From positions 3,472,001-3,536,000 of the forward strand of contig OZ244045.1 of assembly GCA_965215295.1 (NCBI GenBank): a stretch of DNA of 64,000 nt, given 5' to 3'. The number at the start of each line of letters is the position of its first letter. Position 1 is the first letter of the stretch. The position numbers were made by a program, and so were the translations under genes. Source of the stretch: HK1 sp965215295. Its GTDB lineage: Bacteria > Pseudomonadota > Gammaproteobacteria > HK1. The notes under the pieces were generated by a model, which did not search any database, was not told the origin of the DNA, and saw only the letters and a program-made list of their open reading frames with translations. Shown here in pieces: positions 44,302 to 54,077 of this stretch.

Positions 44302-45150
44302 TTACGTCTCCTGTCGGTGGTGTCGCCGTACTGCGTCGATCAGCCTTCCGACCATAAATCGGAGTTTCGCCTCGTCTATCGTGCTTCCGGGTGCTGACGA
44401 CCGGCGACCAAACAGAGTATTGGCAGACCGGGGAATCTTTTCGTATACATCGGGGCCTACTCGGCAAACATCCGGGGATCCCATCTCGTACAGCTTGCGG
44501 AGAGCGTTCTGATGCCACGTCGGGTCCGACTTGCGAGGACCGCGGACAACATGGGCATGTCGTGTAACCGGTCCTTCTTTCATTCGTGTAGCTAGCTCAC
44601 TGTGCAACCAATACTTGTACCGATTCTCCCCTACTATGAGCGGCTCAAGCTCTGTAAGCGTGACATCGCGGTCCGTGCGTGAGAGATCGATCTCCAGAGC
44701 GGAGATCCCTGCTGACTTTATCTTCGCGAGTTTACTCTCATCGACTCCGTGGGTTACCTTGATTTCAAGGATTAGCCGATATCCCTCGTGCTCGATGACA
44801 ACGTCGGGAACAAATCCTTGTAAAGGAGATTCAAGCGTGACTCGATCCAATGAAATATATCTTGATTTTGCCCGTAGAACCATCCCATCTTCGCGTTGAA
44901 GAATGATTTCCGGTATCCAAAGCTTTCTTGCATTCTCCAGTATCTCCTTGGCGGCTCGATGCAGTGTTGTCTCGATACCCCAAGCACACCCATCCTTGTT
45001 TTCATGGGAAAAATGATGCCGCCTAGTTCCTCCTTTTTTTGCAATGAGACGCTGGCCACAGTATGCACAGGTACACTTGCACGCAAGTCCACGTTCAACA
45101 TCGGAAATGTGGACAAGTTGATCGTTCTTAATAGCGTGATAAAGTTCCAA
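44302..45150 (-). CDS. CoiA-like putative nuclease inserted in the cas operon
   Basis: 282 residues from a TTG at 45150. The N-terminus DQLVHISDVERGLACKCTCA, with a Cys pair CAYCGQRL and the following RRHHFSHEN, matches the zinc-ribbon-like head of CoiA-family competence proteins. The middle FVPDVVIEHEGYRLILEIKVTH has the PD-(D/E)XK order (Pro-Asp, Glu-x-Lys). The C-terminal half is unrecognised. CoiA-like nucleases act in DNA uptake or unclassified accessory roles. The gene lies between csb2 and cas4-cas1, where type I-G loci have no gene, and has visibly lower GC than its neighbours. A transposase scrap overlaps its start. Whether it has a CRISPR-linked role or is simply cargo is open. Confidence 0.7.
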   Translation of the reverse strand: MELYHAIKNDQLVHISDVERGLACKCTCAYCGQRLIAKKGGTRRHHFSHENKDGCAWGIETTLHRAAKEILENARKLWIPEIILQREDGMVLRAKSRYISLDRVTLESPLQGFVPDVVIEHEGYRLILEIKVTHGVDESKLAKIKSAGISALEIDLSRTDRDVTLTELEPLIVGENRYKYWLHSELATRMKEGPVTRHAHVVRGPRKSDPTWHQNALRKLYEMGSPDVCRVGPDVYEKIPRSANTLFGRRSSAPGSTIDEAKLRFMVGRLIDAVRRHHRQET

Positions 45151-45343
45151 TGTTAGTTTCTCTCTTCCATTTTATACAGACCGCATATGCCGAAACCCTG
45201 TCCAGTTTTTCTTCGGTACTTTCCTGCATAATTGCCTTGTAGAAGCCGATCCACTCTCCGATGATACGCCGGACGGTGAAGCGGTTGGCGAACTCGTGCA
45301 GACAGACTGCCTCATCCCGGATTGTGCAGTCCGGGAGACGCAA
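45128..45343 (-). pseudogene. Probable IS3-type transposase scrap
   Basis: A 71-residue frame with DEAVCLHEFANRFTVRRIIG followed by EWIGFYK resembles the C-terminal end of IS3-group integrase transposases (a chain-exchange stretch before FYN...RPH), but it stops before the rest. There is no complete domain and no terminal repeat is evident. It overlaps the start of the CoiA-like gene by 23 bases. Recognition is from pattern memory only and is not firm. Confidence 0.35.
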
Positions 45344-45404
45344 CCTGAGCTTCGTACGTAATCAGCACCGATTATGTGGTCCTGCCTGAATCAGATTCAG
45401 CGCT

Positions 45405-47102
45405 TCATGTTGCAGGCTGCGGCATCCGGTCCGGGGACCTCGCCGGCAGGTCGCCATCGGTTGCCACGAAGAGCCCCAAACCGAAGTGACTGCCATATCC
45501 GATAGCCAGCGGACCTTCAATCGCTTCCGGTAGTACGATGTTGAGCAGGACACCGGCCGCATCGGGCTGTACCTCGCGCCCACGGGAACGGAAGCGATGA
45601 AAGTGGATCGCGCGGCGCGTAGTTCCACCGACGGAAATTTCATGGAGTTCGCTGACCTCGACATTGGTCGCATCGAGTCCGCGGCGTTTCAGCAATCGTC
45701 GTACCTCGCCGGGGTAGCCGGCCCCCTTCAGGTGTCCGGCCGCCAAGAACGGCGTCACACTCCGCCATCGCCTGGATCTGTCGAAGATACGCGCACCGCC
45801 GGCGAAATCGGCCGGTTTACCGAAGCCTTCCAGCGCGAGGCGCCATTCCATTACGCCGCTGGGTTCGGCCGCGTCGTCCTTCCGTCGCTGCTTCGGCGGG
45901 AGCCAGAGACGGGTGATGCGATCGAGAGCCACACGGATCTCGGGGCTCATGCCGCTGGCAACGAACACGGACACATGATCGATCCACCCGTCGCCGTCGG
46001 CGTCCTCCGGCAGCCAGAATGCGTGTGCATGGAATGGGTCCTTGAGCGGCTTGCCGTCCTCGTCTCGGCCCGATATCTCCCTTGGCGCCTTGGGAATCGA
46101 GCGTGCAGTCGCCACGTCCACCCGCCACCCGAACTTTGCGAGCGCCGCCCGACGCATCAGTTCGCCGATTCTGATGGTGTCTTCGATACGGGGACGCGGT
46201 CGGCCAGCCAGCAGGAAGCGGGCCACCGTCGGTTCGTCTCGCCCTGCTTGCGACGGATGGTTCCGACCGAAACGACGGGCGATCACTCCCGGAGCGGCTT
46301 CCGGCTCGCGTGCGTAGACCACCTCGCGGGCCGCTGGCGGGCGACTCCAGCCCCGGTCCTGATAATCCGCCGTGTCGAGCGCGAGCGCATCGACGAGGCG
46401 CTCGGGCAGCGTATGCGCCTGCCGCCCCTTGCTCCGCAACTCCTTGTCGATTTTTTGTTTCAGCGTTTTCTCCGTCGGGGTTCGCTTGGCTGTCGCGAGT
46501 ATCCGGTTCTTCATGTCGTCCATGATCCGTCGGCGTTCGGCCGAGTAGGCGTCCGCGCTGAGCGGCGCAAGTAGCCGCACGGGGTCCCCGCCACCAGCCG
46601 CGTCGAGCAAACGGCAATTCACCGTCCCGTCCCACTCCGACAGCGCTTCGCACTCCGTCCAGCTCTCCGCCCGGCCGAGATAGCCGATGGCGCTTGCAAC
46701 ATGAGCAGCGAATGCGAACGACTCGGGTTCGAGCGCCACGCGTGGCCACGCGGCAACCAGCGTCGCTCCGATGGGCAATCGAAGGAAGGCGTCGAAGACG
46801 AGCGTCGTCTTCGGTCTGCCCCTCTCGATCTTTCCGGTCGGCATGTAATGGCGCGTGTGGGCGTGGATCGCACCGGTTGGCAGGCTGTACTCCGGCAGTG
46901 TCTCCGCGAGCTCGTCTATCAGGCGTGCGAGGTCGTCCTCGGACCAACGCTCACGGTCACCTTTGCGCCACCACGCAGCGACGAGCGCGCGCAGCAGGCG
47001 CCACGGCTCCGGCGGCCACGCGACGTCGGCTTCGTTGACGTTGCGGCCCCAAGGCGTCGCATGGTACCGGCCTGCGGGAAAGCGAAAGGCGAGCGCAAAC
47101 AT
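45405..47102 (-). CDS. csb2: Type I-G Cascade protein Csb2 (Cas5-Cas6 fusion)
   Basis: 565 residues, GSU0054 family. It opens FALAFRFPAGRYHATPWGRN with PPEPWRLLRALVAAWW, the usual Csb2 start, and has IEDTIRIGELMRRAALAKFG and GYGSHFGLGLFVA (a Gly-rich RAMP loop) near the end. In type I-G this protein joins Cas5 and Cas6 activities: it processes pre-crRNA and caps the effector. It starts four bases after csb1, so both are in one operon. Without a separate cas6 in the locus, crRNA cleavage would depend on it. Confidence 0.92.
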   Translation of the reverse strand: MFALAFRFPAGRYHATPWGRNVNEADVAWPPEPWRLLRALVAAWWRKGDRERWSEDDLARLIDELAETLPEYSLPTGAIHAHTRHYMPTGKIERGRPKTTLVFDAFLRLPIGATLVAAWPRVALEPESFAFAAHVASAIGYLGRAESWTECEALSEWDGTVNCRLLDAAGGGDPVRLLAPLSADAYSAERRRIMDDMKNRILATAKRTPTEKTLKQKIDKELRSKGRQAHTLPERLVDALALDTADYQDRGWSRPPAAREVVYAREPEAAPGVIARRFGRNHPSQAGRDEPTVARFLLAGRPRPRIEDTIRIGELMRRAALAKFGWRVDVATARSIPKAPREISGRDEDGKPLKDPFHAHAFWLPEDADGDGWIDHVSVFVASGMSPEIRVALDRITRLWLPPKQRRKDDAAEPSGVMEWRLALEGFGKPADFAGGARIFDRSRRWRSVTPFLAAGHLKGAGYPGEVRRLLKRRGLDATNVEVSELHEISVGGTTRRAIHFHRFRSRGREVQPDAAGVLLNIVLPEAIEGPLAIGYGSHFGLGLFVATDGDLPARSPDRMPQPAT

Positions 47103-47106
47103 GCGT

Positions 47107-48066
47107 TCACTTCTCGTCGTATTTGACAGTGCGAACCCGGCTCTCGCCGAAAAGCCCCTTCGAGCCCATGGCCTCGATCAGCCGAGGCAGCTCTTCTTCG
47201 ATCTCGTTGAGGCTTGGGAGGTCGAAGTCTTCCGGCCGGGTGACCGTGACTCCGGTCACATCGAGATCGCACGCGGTGCGAAACCGCAATCCCTCCGCGA
47301 GAAACTTCCGGATCTTGAAGAGCGCGAGCACTATCAGCAACCGCACCGGATCATCTCCCAGACCGAAGGCCCGGATCTGTCGCAGGTCGATGTTGAAATA
47401 GGCGGTGATCTTCTCGGCGGTCCATTCGTCCCGTGCGAAGGGCACGTTGCCGAAACCCTTGGCCGCGTCCCCGGACGGATTCACACTGTCGTTCTTCACG
47501 CCTCCGCTCGCCGCCACCTTTGCATTCCTGGCTTCGACAAACGCAGACAGGGATCTGGGCAGACGCAACCGGCCGCCGGCCAGCTCCTTCTTGGCAAGAA
47601 AGACCCCATGGAGGAGTGCGTTCGTGTCGAATTCCAGGAGTACTCGCGCAAGCTGGCGCAAATCTACCCGCCCGATCTCCATGGCGGCGAGCCGCTTCTT
47701 CAGCAGATCGAAGACAGTCTTGTCCTTGCCTTCCAGGATGTAGGGCGAGTTGAGCCGATGCGCTTCGATCAGGGAGTTGGTGAGCGGTTTACCCTCCCCG
47801 TTCACCACCTTTACGACCGGCAAGCCCTGGAGCGGAGTGACCCAATCGTCCTCCACATCGTTCCAGCAAACTGCTTCCAAGCGATTCGCCATCGACTGCG
47901 CACTTTCCACGAGCACCATTCGTCCGTGTCCGTCGGGCGAGTCGTAGACGGCGTGCCCGAGATTGGGAAACCCCGTCGGCTGGAATCTCGCGCCTTGAGC
48001 CGGTTTGAGGTCGGCTTCGATGAGAAGGCGGGGCGTATCGTCGATTGAAGTGAGGTCAAGCGGCAT
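47107..48066 (-). CDS. csb1: Type I-G Cascade backbone protein Csb1 (Cas7)
   Basis: 319 residues, GSU0053 family, the Cas7-like backbone that lines up along the crRNA. The N-terminal RLLIEADLKPAQGARFQPTG then FPNLGHAVYD is typical, as is the GVFLAKKELAGGRLRLPRSL stretch in the middle. It overlaps csx17 by 11 bases and is followed four bases later by csb2. No defect is seen. Confidence 0.92.
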   Translation of the reverse strand: MPLDLTSIDDTPRLLIEADLKPAQGARFQPTGFPNLGHAVYDSPDGHGRMVLVESAQSMANRLEAVCWNDVEDDWVTPLQGLPVVKVVNGEGKPLTNSLIEAHRLNSPYILEGKDKTVFDLLKKRLAAMEIGRVDLRQLARVLLEFDTNALLHGVFLAKKELAGGRLRLPRSLSAFVEARNAKVAASGGVKNDSVNPSGDAAKGFGNVPFARDEWTAEKITAYFNIDLRQIRAFGLGDDPVRLLIVLALFKIRKFLAEGLRFRTACDLDVTGVTVTRPEDFDLPSLNEIEEELPRLIEAMGSKGLFGESRVRTVKYDEK

Positions 48067-50566
48067 TCGTCGTATCCTCCATGGCCATGTCGTCGTCTTC
48101 AGGCAGAGCGCCCGGGTAGGCGCGTTTTATCAGGGCGGCCGACGCCCGGATTCCGACAGGGATCAGAAGCGCTGCGGCAAGGCGATCGGCTGGGACGCCG
48201 GCGCCCATGCGGCTGTCTTCGACCGCGGATATCCGCGAGCCGGATCGCAAGGCATCGAAAGGTGTTGGCAGACCGGAGGCGCGGGCGCGGGCCAAGGCGG
48301 TATGCACTGCCCGGCCAGTCGCTCGCCCGTCGAGGCTGTCGCCGCCAGCGTGCAGGTGCGCGAGAATTTCTGGTGGGACCGGCATTCGCGTCGCGCCGGG
48401 CAGTGCGCCAACGTCATGGAGAGCGGCATCCGGTGTGAACACCGGCTTGAGCGCCGCGTAGGCGAATGGCACGGGCGAAGCGCTCGCGTGCATCACCGGT
48501 CCAAGGTGGGTCGGACGCACCCACACGAGACCGGCAAGCAGCGCCGCGCAACGCGCATCGTCGAAGTGGCCGGAGAGGAACACGGACACGTCCGCAAGCC
48601 GCGCGGCCATGGCGCTCGCGAGTGGCTTGTCCTCCAGTCCGCGAGTCGCCGCTTCCACCAGTCGCCGTTCCAGGACGGCGAGCATGTTCGAAACGAGCTG
48701 ACCGGTTCCCCAGACTGCCGTGGGCGGCGTGTCGTCGCTGGACCATGAGCGGCGAGTGCGGAGTCCTCGGCTACCCAAAAACCTCTCCTCGTCGAGTGGT
48801 GCGAAATGCGCGGCCATCGGCGGGGCCACCTTCAACCGTGCTGGCTTGGCGGTGTCTGAGGACTTCACGGTGCTCGGTAGCGCCAGCGCTGATTCGTCAT
48901 TGTCGAGGTCATCGACCTGTACGGGCGTGTCTTGTCCGGACGATCCGGGCGCCGCCAGTCCAAGTCCGGACAGCGCGGCGGCAACACGGAATTCCGCGCT
49001 GTCATCGTTCGCCTCTCGAATCCAGCCGGGCGAAAGCGGGGGTGGTGGCTTCAGGGCCTCACGGGCCTTCCGGCTGGTCGCCAACCAGGCAACAAGACTG
49101 CCGAGCGCCATCAGCGCGTTTTGTATTCCTCCTCTTCCGAGATTCGGCGCTGTCATATTGAACAGTGCGTCTTCGAGCCGACGCATCGCCTGTCTCGCAC
49201 GAGCAGGAGCCGTTTTCTTGTGAACCAACAATTTTCGTGCGTCGTAAAGCCAGTCATCTGTTTCCAGATCGTCGGCGAGGTCCCGACGCGGTCGATCAGG
49301 GACATTGAATCTGCCAAGTGGCGTCGCCTGATAAGGCATCTCGCTATCAGGCCGGATGATGGAGTACCGCTCGAATCCGCTAATGCCGCGCGAGGAACCG
49401 ACCTGCGCGATCGAGCGCGCAGCGTCCAGCCCCGTTCGAGCCGTGCGTTGCCCAACGGTGAGTCGTCCCTCCGCGAAGACCGCAGCGACTTCGGAAAACG
49501 TGGCCGGCTTGGCCCAGACAGGAGTCCAGATTTCACCGCGAGGCTGGTTCGGATCTTCCGATGACAGACCGCCTGCCCCGGCGCCCGTGGGCTCGAAAGT
49601 AAACGGGAAGGCGCCGCGATTGCCGCCCGCCGCTCCCCAGCGGCGAGTAAGGGCACCGGCAAACACCAAGGTGCCCTCCATTGCCAGAACGACATCCCAC
49701 GGATTCAGCGGGTTGGAGCCCTCGTACCCGGTCGTCGCATTCGGTCCGCCGTGTCCGGGACTGAACTGACCCATGGAACCGCTTTTTTCAGCGCGCCGAA
49801 CGACGGCGAACAGCGCGGACTCGAGATCAAGGCCTGCGCGGTCTTTCGGATCTCCGCTCTTGAAGACGATGAGATCCTCAAGCTTCTCTGCGAAGTTGAC
49901 GCCGAAATCGCGGCTTCCGTCGTTACCGCCTCTTCCAAGAAGAGGAGAAGCGGTCTCGCCGGATGCGAGTACGTAACAAGCGTCAATGTAGCCGACATGA
50001 TGCAAGTCCACTTCAGATCTCAAGATCGGAAGCAACAGACTCTTGTACTTCTTTTCTTCCTTGCTGAGGCGTTTTATCTCGACTTCTTTCAGTTTCTTCT
50101 CGTCGCCGGTGAGGCTCCTTGATTCCTTTTCGAGATTCTTTCGTTGCCCCCGAAGTCGGTTGCATCTGCCCAGATGGCCATTCCTGTCCAATGAGTGGAC
50201 GGTACGTCGCATCAGCTCCAGTCGACGACAATCGCTTCCCTTGATGGCACGCATCAGGCGGGCGCCGGTGCGACGCGACTCTTCGCCCGCATCATCCTCG
50301 AGAAAGCCCGCCCGGCCGTTCCACGGCGCGATGATGGGACTCGGCGCGTAGTCGTCCAGAAAGAAGCGCAGCAGGGCGTCGCGGCTGAGCGTCGTTCGCA
50401 GGTGGAAGCGCTCGTTATCCCAGCAACCGCGTGCGTGCGGATCGGCCGCCTCGCCGGAGACATGGTTGTCGGGCGACGAGATCAGGCGCAGGACTCCAAG
50501 GGCCTTCAGGTAGGATGCCAGCGGCGTCGGAGCGCATCCGTTCAGCGTGAGCGGTGCACTGGTCAT
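48056..50566 (-). CDS. csx17: Type I-G large subunit Csx17 (Cas8 equivalent)
   Basis: 836 residues from the ATG at 50566. The start LTLNGCAPTPLASYLKALGV then LRLI is the Csx17 signature. It is the proposed PAM-recognising large subunit of the effector in I-G. The start overlaps the stop of cas3 (ATGA), which supports this choice over the longer upstream frame, which runs into the cas3 sequence. No truncation is seen. Confidence 0.92.
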   Translation of the reverse strand: MTSAPLTLNGCAPTPLASYLKALGVLRLISSPDNHVSGEAADPHARGCWDNERFHLRTTLSRDALLRFFLDDYAPSPIIAPWNGRAGFLEDDAGEESRRTGARLMRAIKGSDCRRLELMRRTVHSLDRNGHLGRCNRLRGQRKNLEKESRSLTGDEKKLKEVEIKRLSKEEKKYKSLLLPILRSEVDLHHVGYIDACYVLASGETASPLLGRGGNDGSRDFGVNFAEKLEDLIVFKSGDPKDRAGLDLESALFAVVRRAEKSGSMGQFSPGHGGPNATTGYEGSNPLNPWDVVLAMEGTLVFAGALTRRWGAAGGNRGAFPFTFEPTGAGAGGLSSEDPNQPRGEIWTPVWAKPATFSEVAAVFAEGRLTVGQRTARTGLDAARSIAQVGSSRGISGFERYSIIRPDSEMPYQATPLGRFNVPDRPRRDLADDLETDDWLYDARKLLVHKKTAPARARQAMRRLEDALFNMTAPNLGRGGIQNALMALGSLVAWLATSRKAREALKPPPPLSPGWIREANDDSAEFRVAAALSGLGLAAPGSSGQDTPVQVDDLDNDESALALPSTVKSSDTAKPARLKVAPPMAAHFAPLDEERFLGSRGLRTRRSWSSDDTPPTAVWGTGQLVSNMLAVLERRLVEAATRGLEDKPLASAMAARLADVSVFLSGHFDDARCAALLAGLVWVRPTHLGPVMHASASPVPFAYAALKPVFTPDAALHDVGALPGATRMPVPPEILAHLHAGGDSLDGRATGRAVHTALARARASGLPTPFDALRSGSRISAVEDSRMGAGVPADRLAAALLIPVGIRASAALIKRAYPGALPEDDDMAMEDTTNAA

Positions 50567-53130
50567 GAGTAGCTCCCGTTCCGCTCCTTTTTGGATGCCC
50601 GCCGGTCGGCGATCCTCGGGAGGGTTTCCAGCCAAGCGAGGTGGAACGGTCCAAACCGCGCGAGCAGTTCGCGTGTGCGCTCTGTCCAGCTCTCGCGGCT
50701 GACTGCGTCCCAGCCTAGTTCCATGATCGAGAGGAGCAGGCTTCCTCCCTCCCAGCACTCGCCGCTTTCCAGATCGAGAGGCGGTAGTTGGTCTCCCTCC
50801 CATACGCCCCGGGCGAAGCGGGTACCAGCGCTGGAATCGGCCTCCGGCGCCCCTTCTTTGGGCAAGGCGCGCAGGTTCAGCCGCACTTTCCCATGGTGAG
50901 CGGCGATCAGATAGGCAATCAGGTCGGCATCCCGTGACCAGTTCTCGTGGGCGAGAAACGCCAGAGCGGATGCGAGTTCATGCCGGAAATAGGCCCGTCC
51001 GTGTCGGGACCGCTTGAGCGTCTTGGCCAGCAGTACGTCCGGCGGCGGAACGTCCTGTCCATTGAGACCGCGCCGCATCGTCTCCTGGAAGACTTCGTGC
51101 GCCTTGCCCAGATCGTGCCAGTGTGCCGCGCGGACGACGGCCGCCCGAGTTCCGTCGTCGACGCCGAGAGCGCTGCACAGCGATTCTGCTTCCGTGGCGA
51201 CGTGCCGCAGATGATCGGCAAGCGTTACGACTGTTCCGATCTGACTCAGCGGATCCTCGTCGTGTCCCTCGCTTTCGTCCGCAGTCATGGGGGCGGAGCC
51301 GTTCGGTGCCGCACTTGCGCCAGCCGGTGCGACCGGATCGACCACCGGTTCGGGCACATCCTTCGGATCGCCCGTGAATCCGACCGACTCCCGGTACCCG
51401 CCGGCGTTCCGATCGGCGAGCAGTATCAGTCCCGGCCATGGTTTTTCCTGGAAAGGCGCCCATCCTGGGGGGACGGTTTCCCTCCGGCCATCATGGCGCC
51501 GCCACTGCGGGTCGCGCTGGAACACAACGTTCTTTGTCCGGAGCGTTTCGATCCATTTTCTGGCGGCGCCTATCGACACGGCACACAGCTCTTCCCGGCA
51601 GGGTCGGGGTGGATCGTCGCCCAATGTGGCGAGATCGCGCCAGAAGACACGAATGTCCGTGTCGTCAGCGTCACGGACATACGGCGACACGTCGACGTCG
51701 AAGCCGGTCAGATCCGGATCCGTGTCGAAGAGGTCGTAGAGATCCTTGCGGCGGATGACGCGTCGCGGTGGCTCGATGTTGTCCGGGGGAGGAAGGTGCT
51801 CCGGCGCAACATCGGTCAATTCGGACAACCGTCCCTGTGCGCACCGCAACTCCGCGACGGTGTAGGGGATCGCCAAGGCGTCGGCTTCCTTGTCCGATGA
51901 TCCACCGTCGGCTGTCGGCTGGAGCAGGTCGAGCCAATGCACCTCCGCGCCGTCGGGAAGCTCGGCATAGCGGTTGACTCGACCGAAGCGCTGGACCATC
52001 GAAGACCAGGACGAGATCTCCGTGAACATGACTGCCGCAGAGATGTCCAGGCCCGCTTCGACCGCTTGGGTGGCAACAACGATCCGGCCGTTCGGATTCT
52101 GGTCACTCGTCGCGATTACCTTGTCTGTTTCCCGCTGGCGGTCGGCGGGGCGGAAGCGAGAATGGACGAGGGCCAAAGTCGGCGCCGTCGGCTTCTGCTT
52201 CAACAGCTTCTTGTCGATCTCCTTGTACAGCTCCTGCGCGCGATCTACGCGATTGACGATCGCGAGCGTCATGAATCCGGTTCGGTGCTTGTTCAGGATC
52301 GCGTCCGCAAGCTCCCGGATGTAGCTGGTGATGTCAGACTTCTTCGCCGACTTCGGCGCCACCGATGAACGGGTCAGCCTTTTGGTGGCGCGCGAGAGGC
52401 GTGCGAGCCTGCCGTCCGGCTCCATGGCCGGATCGACCCTGACCACCGATTCGGGGCACGGTTGAGGGTGATCCACGGTGGCGAGCCACTGCGGATCGAG
52501 CGTTGCCGAGATCCAGAGGCTACGGGACGGGCTTCCCATGGGACGGCATTCGCTTCGGGATCGAGCAGCGCTCGCTTGGCGAAACGCTTCAAGCTGTGCG
52601 GAGGTTGCGCGGCCCGCGCCCATGAGTTGCACTTCATCGAACACCCATTGCGCATCTTCGTGCAGAAGGGCGAACTCCATCGGCCAGATTGCCCGGGAGG
52701 AGGCGTAGCCGCGCATCAAGGCGCGGCTCAACAGCATGTCTTGAGTGCCAACGAGCACCGCAGGATGTTCCGGGTTCCGCAGCCAATCGCTACTGTCCAC
52801 GCCACCCATGAGTACGTACACGTCCTTCCGTTTTGGAAGCTGGTCCACGCTGCCCACTTCGCCCGCCAGCTTCTCGAGCCAGTCTCTGACAAGCTGCGTG
52901 GTCTGTTCGACCAGCGTTCGCATCGGCAGGCACCAGACGAGCCTGCGGGGCGTACGGTCAGGATTTCGGAGGCGGTGCGCAATCCACCCGAGCGTCACTG
53001 CTGCCGTCTTGCCGGCGCCCGTCGGCGCGATCAAGACTTGAGGCCACGCATCGGTCGTCAGCGCGAGCTGCCACCTGTCGGGTTGCACGTCCTCCCCGAA
53101 CAGGATCCGATAGATGGTAGCGCCGTCCAT
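50563..53130 (-). CDS. cas3: Type I-G Cas3, helicase with C-terminal HD nuclease
   Basis: 855 residues. Helicase motif I LIAPTGAGKT is at about 33-42, the DExx box is FDEVQLMG near 165, and motif VI-type MVQRFGRVNRYAEL follows. The HD nuclease is at the C-terminus: AAHWHDLGKAHEVFQ near residue 673, with further His in RHGRAYFRHELASALAFLAH and AAHHGKVRLNL. Helicase before HD is the reverse of most Cas3 proteins and is typical of type I-G. It degrades target DNA after recruitment by the effector. The ATG at 53130 has AGGAG a few bases upstream. It is the first gene of the operon, so the promoter should be in 53131-53405. Confidence 0.94.
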   Translation of the reverse strand: MDGATIYRILFGEDVQPDRWQLALTTDAWPQVLIAPTGAGKTAAVTLGWIAHRLRNPDRTPRRLVWCLPMRTLVEQTTQLVRDWLEKLAGEVGSVDQLPKRKDVYVLMGGVDSSDWLRNPEHPAVLVGTQDMLLSRALMRGYASSRAIWPMEFALLHEDAQWVFDEVQLMGAGRATSAQLEAFRQASAARSRSECRPMGSPSRSLWISATLDPQWLATVDHPQPCPESVVRVDPAMEPDGRLARLSRATKRLTRSSVAPKSAKKSDITSYIRELADAILNKHRTGFMTLAIVNRVDRAQELYKEIDKKLLKQKPTAPTLALVHSRFRPADRQRETDKVIATSDQNPNGRIVVATQAVEAGLDISAAVMFTEISSWSSMVQRFGRVNRYAELPDGAEVHWLDLLQPTADGGSSDKEADALAIPYTVAELRCAQGRLSELTDVAPEHLPPPDNIEPPRRVIRRKDLYDLFDTDPDLTGFDVDVSPYVRDADDTDIRVFWRDLATLGDDPPRPCREELCAVSIGAARKWIETLRTKNVVFQRDPQWRRHDGRRETVPPGWAPFQEKPWPGLILLADRNAGGYRESVGFTGDPKDVPEPVVDPVAPAGASAAPNGSAPMTADESEGHDEDPLSQIGTVVTLADHLRHVATEAESLCSALGVDDGTRAAVVRAAHWHDLGKAHEVFQETMRRGLNGQDVPPPDVLLAKTLKRSRHGRAYFRHELASALAFLAHENWSRDADLIAYLIAAHHGKVRLNLRALPKEGAPEADSSAGTRFARGVWEGDQLPPLDLESGECWEGGSLLLSIMELGWDAVSRESWTERTRELLARFGPFHLAWLETLPRIADRRASKKERNGSYS

Positions 53131-53405
53131 ATGGAATCTCCTGACAGGGGACGTCGAGCGGGGATGTCCCTTGTCTGTTCCTGATTACGTATTACGCAAG
53201 AGAAGTTCGCCGGTCGTATTCACGAAGCAAGAAGCGAAGGGGCACGCATCGGACCGGAACCTGATCCTCCGAATCGACGGCCCCGACTATATCAATCAAA
53301 CGTGGGTGGAGCCCCCGTCTTCTTCGCTCTCGTTCTTCTGCTGGCCGGGAACGAACTTCAGGGTGCAGAAGGCGATCGCGGTGGTCAAGGTCATGTCCGC
53401 AGTCA

Positions 53406-54020
53406 CTACCCCGGCCGCGGTCCGGCAGAGGTCCGCCTTCGTGGCGGGTCGACGGCTTCCTGCCCGACCAGCTCGAACTCGGGCTCCCGCGGCTCCACGC
53501 CGGAGAACACCCCCTCGCCCCTCTCGTGAGCCAGCAGCATCGCCTTGCGGCTCAGTCCCCCGCCGTAGCCGACGAGGCTGCCGTTTGCGCCGATGACGCG
53601 GTGGCACGGGAGGACGATCGCGACGGGATTGGCGCCGTTGGCGGCGCCGACCGCGCGGGCCGCGCCGGTGCGTCCGGCCACACGGCGAGCGAGGTCGCCG
53701 TAGCTCCAGGTCTCGCCGTAGGGGATGCGGGCGAGCTCGGCCCACACCTTGCGCCGGAACGGGGTGCCCTCGGGCCGCACCGCCATTTCGAACTCCCGGA
53801 GTTCGCCCGCGAAGTAGGCATCGAGTTCCGCGAGTTCGCGGGCGAGCCCCGCGTCGTCGCGGACCCAGCCCGGTACGGGTTCGAGCGGCTTCACCGCCCG
53901 GCGGCGCGGCGAGTCGGGCCGCGTCGGATCGCGGTCCGGGATGGTGAGGTGCCGAACCGCAATCTCGTCCCTGGCGACGAGGAGCCGTCCGATGGGGGAT
54001 GCGTACCAGGCGTATCTCAT
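53406..54020 (-). CDS. ogt: Methylated-DNA--[protein]-cysteine S-methyltransferase
   Basis: 204 residues. The active site is VAIVLPCHRVIGANGSLVGY, with the acceptor Cys at about 139. The helix-turn-helix region (RIPYGETWSYGDLARRV) precedes it. It repairs O6-methylguanine in DNA by accepting the alkyl group irreversibly. The N-terminus MRYAWYASPIGRLLVARDE and the ribosome-binding region support the ATG at 54020; the longer frame is not conserved. It lies 275 bases upstream of cas3 in the same direction but is unrelated to it. The symbol could equally be a paralogue name. Confidence 0.9.
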   Translation of the reverse strand: MRYAWYASPIGRLLVARDEIAVRHLTIPDRDPTRPDSPRRRAVKPLEPVPGWVRDDAGLARELAELDAYFAGELREFEMAVRPEGTPFRRKVWAELARIPYGETWSYGDLARRVAGRTGAARAVGAANGANPVAIVLPCHRVIGANGSLVGYGGGLSRKAMLLAHERGEGVFSGVEPREPEFELVGQEAVDPPRRRTSAGPRPG

Positions 54021-54077
54021 GGGCGGGTCCCGTCCCCGGCGTCCTGTTCGTTCGAGTATGCAGCGGCATGACGCCGG

